DNA of 64,000 nucleotides from Marinobacter pelagius (GCF_900114925.1 NZ_FOUR01000004.1:186001-250000), one strand, 5' to 3'; shown: positions 28,946 to 36,018, counted from the stretch's first letter. Made by a program: numbers and translations. Notes: generated by a model not told the origin, from the sequence alone.

Positions 28946-29857
28946 TCAGCCTGGCATGTGCTTTATCAGGTATTGCAGATGTTCAACACCGGTTCCACAA
29001 CATCCCCCGAGTATCTTCACGCCATAGGATTTGTTGAGCGTTAGCATCAGCTGTCCCCACTCAACTACATCGTCTGCCTGTAATTGCTCTGCCTGTTCCA
29101 ACTCGCAGTGATCCAGTGATGAAGCATTAGCCTGATAGCCGATCAATCGATTGAAAATATCCCCCGGTTGCTGCTCCGGGCACAGGAAAGAGGGATGAGC
29201 ACAATTAACCATGTAGCCAAGAGGTGGCCGGCTCGTACCGGAATCAATGAGATCAATGGCAGCCTTCAAGCTCGAACCATCCAGCACATGGCCGTCTCTG
29301 GAGATAACGAAACTGATAATGTAAGGAACGCCTGTCACCTCCATGGCCCTTGCTATACCCAACGCCTCCTGGACATTCGGCAGCGTTTCCGCAATCAGGA
29401 AATCGACACCTCCGCTGGTGAGTTGCTGGATTTGCCATGCATGAAACTGCTCGGCCTCCGAAGCGGACAGCCCTTCATCTGGCTCATAGCAATCGTTCCT
29501 GCATCCGATCATTCCACCAATTTTCACAAACGCGTCGCCATAGCCTTCTGAGTCGCGAAGTTCCCGCATATAGGAAACCGCGTCCAGATTGACGGCATTG
29601 TTGACGCCGGACTCGTACACCCTGGCCTGATTCGCTCGCCAGGTAGGTGTGCAGACAAGAATCGGCAAGTGCGCACTCTGCGCCAGCCTCATATACTCCA
29701 GGTAGATTCCGCTCATGATCTCCCGGGCAGCAGGGTTATAAATCAACGGCGCATTTACGAGCGTCTCGTGGAGACGCACCGTCCCAGAGCGCCGCAACTG
29801 CTCAACGATGGCGGCTTCCATCAATATAAAAGGATTGTTTTCGAGGAGTTTCTTCAT
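28946..29857 (-). CDS. Homocysteine S-methyltransferase family protein
   Basis: A 303-residue TIM-barrel protein. The zinc-binding cysteines of the family are present: MVNCAHPSFL and VKILGGCCGTGVEHL (Cys286 and Cys287). VDFLIAETLPNVQEALGIA is another family block. Such proteins use S-methylmethionine or betaine as methyl donor to homocysteine, or act on other thiols. The substrate is unproven, and the N-terminus lacks the usual DGGxG-type start, so it is a divergent member. It is separated from neighbours by 44-103 bp. Confidence 0.82.
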   Translation of the reverse strand: MKKLLENNPFILMEAAIVEQLRRSGTVRLHETLVNAPLIYNPAAREIMSGIYLEYMRLAQSAHLPILVCTPTWRANQARVYESGVNNAVNLDAVSYMRELRDSEGYGDAFVKIGGMIGCRNDCYEPDEGLSASEAEQFHAWQIQQLTSGGVDFLIAETLPNVQEALGIARAMEVTGVPYIISFVISRDGHVLDGSSLKAAIDLIDSGTSRPPLGYMVNCAHPSFLCPEQQPGDIFNRLIGYQANASSLDHCELEQAEQLQADDVVEWGQLMLTLNKSYGVKILGGCCGTGVEHLQYLIKHMPG

Positions 29858-29900
29858 TCTCGGTTAACCTGGTGTGATATCGGGTCATTTATTCAGCGTG

Positions 29901-30749
29901 CTACGCCACCGGCAGCGACTCATTGCTGCCCCAATCGGCCCAGGAGCCGTCGTACAGGGATAGCCGGTTATACCCCGCCAGCTCAGCCGCCAACAGAATG
30001 ATGCAGGCGGTGATACCGGAACCACAGGAAAACACCAGTTGGTGCCCGTTGCCGGGCTGAAGGGAGGGAGCGAGGCGGGCAAACATTGCCGCCAGTTGAC
30101 TGGCAGGCTTGAATCGATACCCCTCAAGCACCTCGGTAAACGGCAGGTTGAGGGAATTGGGGATGTGGCCACCGCGCACGCCAGGCCGGGGTTCCGGCGC
30201 CTGTGCCAGAAAACGCGCCTGTGATCGCGCATCAATGACCAGTACGTGACCGTCCTCCAGATGTTGGGAAACGTAGGCGGAATCCCGAACCAGGCCCTGG
30301 TCGAGCTTGCCCACCACGCTGCCAGGCGTGGCCGCCTCTGCAACCGGAGCAGAAACGGTGTCCCGGCCTTCGGCCAACCACTGCGGCAGGCCACCATCCA
30401 GAACAAACACTTGCTTGAGACCCATAGCCCGTAGAATCCACCAGGCCCGGGGTGCCGAGTAGATGCCCTGGTTGTCGTACAGCACCACCAGACTTTCGGG
30501 CGTAATGCCCAGCCTGCGGGCTTCCTCTGTGAACTGCTCTTCCGTCGGGAAGGCATGGATTTGGGAAGATCCGGTATCGCAGAGCGTTCCTTCCAGGTCG
30601 ATCTTGTAGCTACCCGGGATGAACACCGGTCGGTCATAAATGATCGGCTCCTTGCCAACGACATTGACCATACTCGCGTCGATCAGAACCAAACGTTCGT
30701 TATTCAGGTTCTCCTGCAGCCAGTCGGTAGTCACGAGGGGGGAAGGCAT
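29901..30749 (-). CDS. sseA: 3-mercaptopyruvate / thiosulfate sulfurtransferase
   Basis: A 282-residue two-domain rhodanese. The active-site loop in the second domain is FSCGSGITAC with Cys242; CGSG(I/V)TA is typical of mercaptopyruvate sulfurtransferase rather than thiosulfate rhodanese. The first domain carries the linking motifs HIPGSYKID-like FIPGSYKIDLEGTLCD. It moves sulfane sulfur to cyanide or thiols. It is 43 bp upstream of the methyltransferase-like gene on the same strand. Confidence 0.92.
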   Translation of the reverse strand: MPSPLVTTDWLQENLNNERLVLIDASMVNVVGKEPIIYDRPVFIPGSYKIDLEGTLCDTGSSQIHAFPTEEQFTEEARRLGITPESLVVLYDNQGIYSAPRAWWILRAMGLKQVFVLDGGLPQWLAEGRDTVSAPVAEAATPGSVVGKLDQGLVRDSAYVSQHLEDGHVLVIDARSQARFLAQAPEPRPGVRGGHIPNSLNLPFTEVLEGYRFKPASQLAAMFARLAPSLQPGNGHQLVFSCGSGITACIILLAAELAGYNRLSLYDGSWADWGSNESLPVA

Positions 30750-30851
30750 GGTGTTCTCCGGTCTGAAATAGAAATAAATGCCACACTCATTGGCAAATTT
30801 GGAGCAGCGCAGCGACCACTGGGTATGACCACGTTCGTTCGCAATATCCCC

Positions 30852-31241
30852 TCAAGGGTTGCCGCTGATCAAATGTTCACGAAGAAATAAAACGAATGGC
30901 AACACAATAATAGGCGCAAACAGATAAGCCAGAGCAGACCCTCGCAGCTCGGTCAGCATAATCAACAGACTCAAAATCAAGCTGAAGGCAAAGCCGACAA
31001 TATACTGCCTGTGCCGAAATCGTGTTTCTTCGTGCTCCGCGAGAATAACTGGCGATGACCCTGGGTTCACGATCGCATTTCCGATCCCTATGGCAACGAG
31101 ACTGGCGAAAAGCAGCAACGTGATTCCCGCGGGAACGATTGTAGCAAGCACGGAATTAGCAATAACAGAAAAGGACAGAAGCAATCCGAGCGTAACCACG
31201 ACCACGCGCCAGAATTTGCGTTCTTTGGCTGTAGGTTTCAT
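30852..31241 (-). CDS. Unrecognised inner-membrane protein
   Basis: A 129-residue protein with four hydrophobic segments (VVVVTLGLLLSFSVIANSVL, ITLLLFASLVAIGIGNAIV, YIVGFAFSLILSLLIMLTEL and YLFAPIIVLPFVLFL) and a short charged loop EHEETRFRHRQ between the second and third. I do not recognise the family. The start MKPTAKERKFWR gives a positive N-terminus, suggesting it faces the cytoplasm. Neighbours give no functional hint. Confidence 0.65.
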   Translation of the reverse strand: MKPTAKERKFWRVVVVTLGLLLSFSVIANSVLATIVPAGITLLLFASLVAIGIGNAIVNPGSSPVILAEHEETRFRHRQYIVGFAFSLILSLLIMLTELRGSALAYLFAPIIVLPFVLFLREHLISGNP

Positions 31242-31444
31242 TAGGCATTGGCCCTACCAACGACAAACGCTACGATCATTAACCCACCAATCAGATACAA
31301 AGTGAAAACCACTTTATATTAACCAGTTAGCTTTTTCTGTAAGCCATTTCCTACACAGAAAGACACTACCCTGTGAACATGGGAAAGAGCCATTGGCAGG
31401 GGGTTGCCGTGCAAGCATGCCCTACTATGGAGGAGGCTGGCGTG

Positions 31445-31894
31445 TTATTCGCAGGCCAGGTTAGCGGCAGAGTCGCGGACCAGGCCGTTGTAGGCATAGA
31501 TGGTCCAGTCTACGGTGCCCTGCCCGCCACGCACGGCGTCGTTGGTGACGGTGCACTTGTCGCTGTAGTTACCGGGGCAGCTGGCCACCTGGGCGCACTG
31601 GGGTTCGTAAATCTTGCGATCAGAGGCCAGCTCGAAATCGTACTCGGCACACAGGTCACCGCTTTTGCAGTACAGGGTGCCATTGGTCATGGATTCCTTG
31701 TAGCTGCTGGTATCTTCCTTGTCGCATTCGGCCAGAATCGGCGCCATTTGGCTTTTCAGGGCTTCCTGGTTGGCCGGATCCAGCTTGGAAAGCTGCATTT
31801 GCAGGGCAGCGCAGGTGGCCGCCATGTCATTGGCCAGAGCCGACATGGACATCATCATGGCAAGGATTGCGAGGACAACAAGACGTGGTTTCAT
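31445..31894 (-). CDS. Small exported cysteine-containing protein, unrecognised
   Basis: A 149-residue product. The ATG at 31894 is chosen because it gives a clear signal peptide (MKPRLVVLAILAMMMSMSALA, cleavage near AND) and GGGAAGGG lies upstream. The mature part has several cysteines (TCAALQ, LAECDKED, LYCKSGDLCAEYDFE, PQCAQVASC, KCTVTND), suggesting disulfide bonds in the periplasm. I do not recognise the family. Confidence 0.65.
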   Translation of the reverse strand: MKPRLVVLAILAMMMSMSALANDMAATCAALQMQLSKLDPANQEALKSQMAPILAECDKEDTSSYKESMTNGTLYCKSGDLCAEYDFELASDRKIYEPQCAQVASCPGNYSDKCTVTNDAVRGGQGTVDWTIYAYNGLVRDSAANLACE

Positions 31895-32142
31895 GGTATT
31901 CCCTTCCCGTCGGGAGATAAGTGAATTGGCGTTCTCCGACGGTAGCAAAGGTCCGGGATACGGCCATCCCCCATTTTCGGTATAAGAGCGAAATATTTTC
32001 AGGAAATAAGGTATCCGAAGGGTGCAAGGTAGAGGGCGTCCCCGTGCCTGCATTGGTTGGCTCTTGTTGACGCCTACCTAAGTAAAGACTCCAAACACAG
32101 CCACGCTGAGGTCCGATTCGGACAATCGGTTAATTGCCGGAA

Positions 32143-32238
32143 CTAAGACATTAGCCCTCTCTTGCTCGGTAAAGGTTCATCCATAACTTTCTCCTGGCTA
32201 ATTCCCGCACTTTTAATTTCGCGATCAAACAATGTCAT
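32143..32238 (-). CDS. Possible 31-residue cassette ORF
   Basis: Minus-strand ATG at 32238 to TAG at 32143-32145 (MTLFDREIKSAGISQEKV, then 13 residues). It begins 10 bp beyond the attC-like site at 32248-32254 and reads away from it, which is where a cassette gene would begin in this orientation. No homology is recognised and no attC follows it, so it could be a truncated cassette or chance. Confidence 0.25.
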   Translation of the reverse strand: MTLFDREIKSAGISQEKVMDEPLPSKRGLMS

Positions 32239-32247
32239 TCGATCGCC

Positions 32248-32296
32248 ATTTAACGCCCCCAATCACGCGCTTGTCGCGTGGATTGCATTGTTATAC
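32248..32296 (-). other. attC-like recombination site 2 (left of parDE)
   Basis: On the plus strand ATTTAAC (32248-32254) and GTTATAC (32290-32296) are inverse-core and core-like boxes. Between them AATCACGCG pairs with CGCGTGGATT leaving one extra G, matching the extrahelical base of attC L boxes. The side carrying the extra base implies minus-strand orientation. At 49 bp it is shorter than most described attC sites, which lowers confidence. Confidence 0.5.
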
Positions 32297-32316
32297 CACC
32301 TGGACCAAAATATACC
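32288..32316 (+). promoter_or_regulatory. parDE promoter
   Basis: TTGTTA at 32288-32293 and TATACC at 32311-32316 are separated by 17 bp. The -35 box spans the attC crossover region, and the -10 box overlaps the palindromic operator at 32313-32327. Confidence 0.5.
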
Positions 32317-32327
32317 AATTATTGGTA
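32313..32327. promoter_or_regulatory. Probable ParD operator
   Basis: TACCAATTATTGGTA is a perfect 15-bp odd palindrome, 16 bp before parD, lying over the -10 element. A ribbon-helix-helix antitoxin such as ParD normally represses its own operon through a site like this. Confidence 0.6.
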
Positions 32328-32343
32328 CTAGCGAGGTGGCATC

Positions 32344-32583
32344 ATGCAAAAGAACACCAGCATCACTTTAGGCCAACATTTTGATGCGTTCATTGCGGAA
32401 CAACTCAAAAATGGCCGATACAGCTCAACCAGCGAAGTTGTTCGTGCAGGATTGCGCCTGCTTGAAGAGTCCGAAACCCGCCTGACTGCTCTCCGCAAAC
32501 TGCTTAAGGAAGGCGAGGACAGTGGTTTTGAAGACTACTCCTATGACTCGTTCATTCGCGAACTGGACAACGAAGAGCGCTGA
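32344..32583 (+). CDS. parD: Type II antitoxin, ParD/CC2985 family
   Basis: A 79-residue ribbon-helix-helix protein. The DNA-binding strand is NTSITLGQHFDAFIAEQL and the helix region SSTSEVVRAGLRLLEESE is typical of ParD. The acidic C-terminus (LLKEGEDSGFEDYSYDSFIR) would wrap the toxin. It neutralises ParE and represses the operon. The stop overlaps the parE start by one base (TGATG). The pair lies between two attC-like sites. Confidence 0.9.
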   Translation: MQKNTSITLGQHFDAFIAEQLKNGRYSSTSEVVRAGLRLLEESETRLTALRKLLKEGEDSGFEDYSYDSFIRELDNEER

Positions 32584-32879
32584 TGCTGAATTTCAAGCTT
32601 TCCAGGAAGGCCAAAGCTGACCTCAAATCGATTGCACTTTACACGGAGCGTGAATGGGGCCGGGATCAGCGAAACCACTACATTTTTCAGTTCGACCAGT
32701 GCTTCCACCTACTGGGTGAAAATCCGAACCTGGGGCAATCCTGCGAGGAAATCAGCCCGGGCTACCGACAGTACCCCCAAGGAAGCCACATCATCTTTTA
32801 TCGGGTAGCCACCGACGGTGTTGTTGAAGTTATCCGCATCCTGCACAAACGCATGTTGCCAGAAGGGCATATTCTTTAA
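32583..32879 (+). CDS. parE: Type II toxin, RelE/ParE family
   Basis: A 98-residue toxin starting MLNFKLSRKAKADLKSIALYTEREWG, with PGYRQYPQGSHIIFYRVATDGVVEVIRILHKRM, the RelE/ParE fold signature. ParE toxins inhibit DNA gyrase; GyrA of this organism is encoded in the same window, but targeting is inferred from the family. Translation is coupled to parD. The stop lies just before the attC box at 32881, so the gene fills its cassette completely. Confidence 0.9.
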   Translation: MLNFKLSRKAKADLKSIALYTEREWGRDQRNHYIFQFDQCFHLLGENPNLGQSCEEISPGYRQYPQGSHIIFYRVATDGVVEVIRILHKRMLPEGHIL

Positions 32880-32880
32880 G

Positions 32881-32963
32881 GCATAACGCCAATATTAAGC
32901 GGCGCCCGACTAGGGCGTCCGATGGACGGCCGCCAGGCCACGAACTTGAATGACTGGTTAAAT
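32881..32963 (-). other. attC site 1 (right of parDE)
   Basis: Read on the minus strand: inverse core ATTTAAC, spacer CAGTC, L'' ATTCAAG, variable stem region, L' CTTAAT, spacer, core GTTATGC. L'' has one extra C relative to L', as in canonical attC sites, whose L'' also contains TTCAAG. The variable part folds into GCGGC/GCCGC with two inner hairpins (GCCC/GGGC and GTCC/GGAC). At 83 bp it is in the usual size range. A minus-strand TAA lies inside the inverse core. Confidence 0.75.
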
Positions 32964-33116
32964 GCCATACTCGCGCTCCACTTTTGCCACCCGTACCCGA
33001 AAATCGGGTTGGGTAGCTGCCAACGCCACCATTCGGTCAGCCATTTCCGCCCTTCCGCCGTGTACTCCATTTATCGACCAAACTGATAGTTCTTGTACCT
33101 CCATCAACAAACACAT
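32958..33116 (-). pseudogene. Remnant cassette ORF, possibly an antibiotic-biosynthesis-monooxygenase fragment
   Basis: A 52-codon minus-strand frame whose stop TAA lies in the attC inverse core. The stretch GRAEMADRMVALAATQPDF resembles the AEMADRMVELAAxQPGF core of ABM-domain proteins, but the rest of the barrel is missing. The similarity is from memory of the motif and was not searched. It overlaps only the longer alternative 5' end of the HerA-like gene. Confidence 0.3.
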
Positions 33117-33179
33117 CTTAGGCTAAGCTTGCTTTATTACCGTCAACAAATTTGTCCAATACCCAACGAGGTGCACCTT

Positions 33180-34670
33180 GTGCCGGAGAATTCAGTATTC
33201 ATAGGCAATGGCAGTCACGTTCAAAGCCTGCTGCTAAGCCGTGCTAACCGTCATGGTCTGATTGCCGGCGCCACAGGTACCGGAAAAACCGTCACCCTGC
33301 AGATTCTGGCGGAAGGTTTTTCCGCCCAGGGTGTGCCGGTGTTCATGGCCGATGTAAAAGGCGACTTGTCTGGCATCTCCCAGCCCGGCACGCCCAAGCC
33401 TGCGCTGCTCAAACGTGCGGAGAAGATAGGCTTTGAACCCTACACGTTCAATGGCTTCCCCACGGTTTTCTGGGATGTATTCGGCGTTGAAGGCCACCCC
33501 ATGCGGGCCACCATTTCGGATATGGGGCCCCTTTTGCTGTCTCGCCTGCTGGAGCTCAACGACACCCAGGAAGGCGTTCTGAACATTGCGTTCAAAGTGG
33601 TGGACGAGCACGGCATGGCCCTGCTGGACCTGAAAGACCTGCGAGCGCTGATGACCTTTGTGGCCGAGCAGTCACAAGAGCTCACAGCAATGTATGGCAA
33701 CGTCAGCAAATCCTCTGTGGGCGCCATACAGCGCCGGCTACTTCAACTTGAGCAAGAAGGCGGAGACCAGTTTTTCGGTGAACCCGCACTGGAACTGACA
33801 GACCTCATGCGCTGCGACGCTGCAGGGCACGGACACATTAACCTGCTGGCAGCAGACCAGTTGATTCAACGCCCACGGCTATACGCCACTATACTGCTCT
33901 GGTTGCTTGCCGAACTGTTTGAAGAGTTACCGGAAGTCGGCGACCCCGACAAACCCAAACTCGTGTTCTTTTTCGACGAAGCGCACCTGCTGTTTGATGA
34001 TGCCCCGAAAGCTCTCCTGCAGAAGGTTGAGCAGGTTGTTCGGCTGATCCGCTCCAAGGGTGTGGGTGTTTATTTTGTCTCCCAGAACCCCACTGACATC
34101 CCGGACACCGTGCTTGGCCAACTTGGAAACCGTGTACAACACGCACTCAGAGCCTTTACCCCCCGAGACCAGAAAGCCGTCCGCTCCGCCGCCTCCACCT
34201 TCCGGCAAAACCCGAACCTTGATACTGAAAAAGTCATCACCGAACTGGGTATCGGCGAAGCCTTGGTCTCCACCCTGGACGCCAAAGGCATGCCATCGAT
34301 AGTTGACCAAACACTGATCCGACCACCCTCCTCCCGCCTGGGCCCGGCCACGGCCGAAGAACGCAGGCAAATCATCAATGCCAGCGAGTTTGGCCCAAGG
34401 TACAACACCACCATTGACCGCGAATCGGCCTACGAGAAACTGAAAGAACGGGCCGAGCAAGCCGCCAAGGAAGCCGAGCAGGCAGCGCTTGATGAGAGCC
34501 GGATGTACAAAGCGCCAACCAGCAAAAGAAAAGCCCCGGCGCGAGCAAGAACATCATCGCGCCAGGGCGTTTTTGAGACCATGGCAAAAAGCGTGGCCCG
34601 CACGGCAGGGCGGGAGATGACCCGGAGTATTTTGCGCGGGGTGTTGGGGTCTTTGTTCAGGGGACGCTGA
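33180..34670 (+). CDS. HerA-like ATPase, YjgR/DUF853 family
   Basis: A 496-residue ATPase. The P-loop is LIAGATGTGKTVTLQILAEG and Walker B is KLVFFFDEAHLLFDDAPKAL; FMADVKGDLSGISQPG and VYFVSQNPTDIPDTVLGQLG are family blocks. GTG 33180 is preferred (GAGG 8 nt upstream, N-terminus as in E. coli YjgR); an in-frame ATG at 33093 would add 29 residues. The C-terminus is a basic helical tail. Function is unknown. Orientation is opposite to the attC sites on either side. Confidence 0.85.
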   Translation: MPENSVFIGNGSHVQSLLLSRANRHGLIAGATGTGKTVTLQILAEGFSAQGVPVFMADVKGDLSGISQPGTPKPALLKRAEKIGFEPYTFNGFPTVFWDVFGVEGHPMRATISDMGPLLLSRLLELNDTQEGVLNIAFKVVDEHGMALLDLKDLRALMTFVAEQSQELTAMYGNVSKSSVGAIQRRLLQLEQEGGDQFFGEPALELTDLMRCDAAGHGHINLLAADQLIQRPRLYATILLWLLAELFEELPEVGDPDKPKLVFFFDEAHLLFDDAPKALLQKVEQVVRLIRSKGVGVYFVSQNPTDIPDTVLGQLGNRVQHALRAFTPRDQKAVRSAASTFRQNPNLDTEKVITELGIGEALVSTLDAKGMPSIVDQTLIRPPSSRLGPATAEERRQIINASEFGPRYNTTIDRESAYEKLKERAEQAAKEAEQAALDESRMYKAPTSKRKAPARARTSSRQGVFETMAKSVARTAGREMTRSILRGVLGSLFRGR

Positions 34671-34683
34671 AGGGCCTGGCTTA

Positions 34684-34703
34684 GCGGTGTGCCGGCACAC
34701 CGC
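34684..34703. repeat. 20-bp perfect palindrome
   Basis: GCGGTGTGCCGGCACACCGC, between the stop of the HerA-like gene and a small minus-strand ORF stop. It has no T-tract on either side, so it is not a standard terminator, but a transcript would form a 10-bp hairpin or DNA could extrude a cruciform. Confidence 0.7.
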
Positions 34704-34706
34704 GGT

Positions 34707-34886
34707 TCAATACCCTGCTTTGTTTTTTACTTCTTGAGCCTGCTCCTTAATGATCATGATTTCTTCCGGATCAATAAGTGTGTAAATCGTGCCCATCATA
34801 ACGGGGTAAGTCCACTGAGGTCCTTCTACTGTATAACGCCGAAGCGCACCGGTGACTTTGACGTAGCGAAGCGGAGAAAAAGGCAT
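34707..34886 (-). CDS. Possible 59-residue cassette ORF starting inside attC
   Basis: ATG at 34886 to TGA at 34707-34709, beginning MPFSPLRYVKVTGALRRYTV and ending in a charged helix (EEIMIIKEQAQEVKNKAGY). Its first 17 codons are translated attC sequence, which is common in cassette arrays. The remainder, with TYPVMMGTIYTLIDPEEI, could be a real small protein. No family recognised. Confidence 0.35.
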   Translation of the reverse strand: MPFSPLRYVKVTGALRRYTVEGPQWTYPVMMGTIYTLIDPEEIMIIKEQAQEVKNKAGY

Positions 34887-34909
34887 CCGAGTGACGCCTC
34901 TGGTTAGCT
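34831..34909 (-). other. attC site 3 (after the relE-type gene)
   Basis: On the minus strand the inverse core AGCTAAC (34909-34903) contains the toxin stop TAA. It is followed by CAGAGG, L'' GCGTCAC, a variable stretch, L' GTGCGC with one base fewer, and core GTTATAC (34837-34831). The 79-bp length, single extrahelical base and embedded stop codon match cassette architecture. Confidence 0.6.
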
Positions 34910-35206
34910 GCTCCCAAGCATATACGCACGAAGCTGCCGCTCCTCTCGCATAACATAGAGGACGAGAACCCGCTGCTCATCCTCACGATAAAATATGCGA
35001 CACGGTGGAACCACTACCTCCCTGTATACCGAATTTGGAAGTTCTGGAGAAATCTGTCCGGACTGGGGGAGATCCTCCAAACGCTCGGTCTTCTCGAAAA
35101 CTTCCTGGACCAGGTGACTAGCGGCAGCAGGATTATCCAAAGCAATGTACTCGGCGATGGCCTCCAACTCTTGAAGGGCGGGCTCCGTCCAGATTACTTC
35201 AGCCAT
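34904..35206 (-). CDS. Type II toxin, RelE/ParE family
   Basis: A 100-residue RelE/ParE-superfamily toxin (ALQELEAIAEYIALDNPAAASHLV, then LPQSGQISPELPNSVYREVVVPPCRIFYREDEQRVLVLYVMREER). With a YefM/Phd antitoxin upstream it may be a ribosome-dependent RNase, but ParE-like gyrase inhibition is possible. It overlaps the antitoxin gene by 13 bp. The stop falls in an attC inverse core, as expected for a gene cassette. Confidence 0.87.
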   Translation of the reverse strand: MAEVIWTEPALQELEAIAEYIALDNPAAASHLVQEVFEKTERLEDLPQSGQISPELPNSVYREVVVPPCRIFYREDEQRVLVLYVMREERQLRAYMLGSS

Positions 35207-35451
35207 TTATTCATTTTTTCCCTGGCCTCACTCTTGCTGTACGTTCTTTCCTCAAGTACAGCACGCTCTCCCCGTGAGAGCCCCTCAAGCAGCTCAAGTC
35301 GGCGCTGCATAAACTCATAATCCTGCACATCAACAAGGTATGCGGATGGCTGACCATGCTCCGTGATCAGTATCGGCTCCTTGGACAAATGGAGATCTGC
35401 CAGAATTTTTGTGGCTTGGCGCTTGAGGTTCGTAACAAGCTCAACTTTCAT
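35194..35451 (-). CDS. Type II antitoxin, Phd/YefM family
   Basis: An 85-residue antitoxin. MKVELVTNLKRQATKILADL and ILITEHGQPSAYLVDVQDYEF form the Phd/YefM DNA-binding domain; the C-terminal half (RRLELLEGLSRGERAVLEER) is the toxin-neutralising tail. ATG 35451, with AGGGTGAG just upstream, is preferred to the in-frame TTG at 35469. It would repress its operon from the palindrome at 35477-35494. Confidence 0.87.
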   Translation of the reverse strand: MKVELVTNLKRQATKILADLHLSKEPILITEHGQPSAYLVDVQDYEFMQRRLELLEGLSRGERAVLEERTYSKSEAREKMNKWLK

Positions 35452-35476
35452 GGGCTCACCCTGATCCAAATTGATA

Positions 35477-35494
35477 GTGACACTATAGTATCAC
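35477..35494. promoter_or_regulatory. Probable operator of the YefM/RelE-type operon
   Basis: GTGACACTATAGTATCAC is an 18-bp palindrome with one mismatched pair around a perfect ACTATAGT centre. It lies over the -10 box of the minus-strand promoter, 26 bp before the antitoxin ATG. Confidence 0.6.
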
Positions 35495-35510
35495 TTTGCG
35501 GGTGAGACAA
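35482..35510 (-). promoter_or_regulatory. Promoter of the YefM/RelE-type operon
   Basis: On the minus strand TTGTCT (35510-35505) and TATAGT (35487-35482) are separated by exactly 17 bp. The -10 box sits in the centre of the palindromic operator. Confidence 0.6.
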
Positions 35511-35578
35511 TTATGACCTGCCCCCAGTCTTTAATCCAACTGCTCCCTAGTAATGTCCGTTACTTGACCCTGAGGCCC

Positions 35579-35932
35579 TCACTGCATGTTCTGGTAAGCG
35601 TCGTCTGTGCGGGCGGCCATCACGAAGTCGTTTTTGTGCAGGCCGCCAATCTTGTGGGTCCACCAGCGCACGGTGGCTTTGCCCCACTCCAGCAGGATGG
35701 CCGGGTGATGATTTTCCTCCTCGGCCAGGTCGGCCACCTTGTTGGTGAATGCCTGGGCCTGGACGAAGTTGCGGAATTTGAACACGCGCCGGAGCTGTTC
35801 TTCGCCATCCAGCTCGACGATTTCCCAATCGGGAATGGAGTTGAGCAGTTCGGCTTTCTCGCCTTCGGTGACTTGGGGTGCATCAGCGCTGCAGGCTTCG
35901 CAGGCTTGCTGTTTCAGATCGCTCATATTCAC
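35579..35932 (-). CDS. phhB: Pterin-4a-carbinolamine dehydratase
   Basis: A 117-residue enzyme that dehydrates 4a-hydroxytetrahydrobiopterin, supporting phenylalanine hydroxylase. The active-site signature [20 protein letters not shown], with the His-His pair and [13 protein letters not shown], is complete. An N-terminal cysteine-containing extension ([15 protein letters not shown]) is common in proteobacterial members. No phhA is in the window. It is divergent from imuA across 116 bp. Confidence 0.95.
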   Translation of the reverse strand: MNMSDLKQQACEACSADAPQVTEGEKAELLNSIPDWEIVELDGEEQLRRVFKFRNFVQAQAFTNKVADLAEEENHHPAILLEWGKATVRWWTHKIGGLHKNDFVMAARTDDAYQNMQ

Positions 35933-35989
35933 CTCCTTTTGCCTCTCTTTTCAGCATGGGTTTCCGTACTCGCTTTATCAACCCGGTGC

Positions 35990-36018
35990 TTGAAATCAGG
36001 CCCTGTTCAGAATACTGT
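35990..36018 (+). promoter_or_regulatory. imuA: imuA promoter
   Basis: TTGAAA at 35990-35995 and TACTGT at 36013-36018 are 17 bp apart. The LexA box begins inside the -10 element, so bound LexA would block RNA polymerase. Confidence 0.6.

Larger units (their letters stand above)
31895..32343. other. 449-bp region without a recognised gene
   Basis: It contains the promoter side of the small exported protein gene, a perfect hairpin CCGATT/AATCGG at 32118-32134 without a T-tract, a 31-codon minus-strand frame (32143-32238), an attC-like site (32248-32296) and the parDE promoter-operator. Base composition is more AT-rich than in flanking genes. Confidence 0.6.

Noticed and set aside
32118..32134. 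Hairpin CCGATT/AATCGG as a terminator
   Set aside because: No T-tract on either side and no gene ends immediately before it.
35533..35539. GTTGGAT on the minus strand as the start of the YefM/RelE-type cassette
   Set aside because: It fits the core consensus, but it pairs with the inverse core of site 3 at only 5 of 7 positions and no attC structure is seen next to it. Not enough to set the border.
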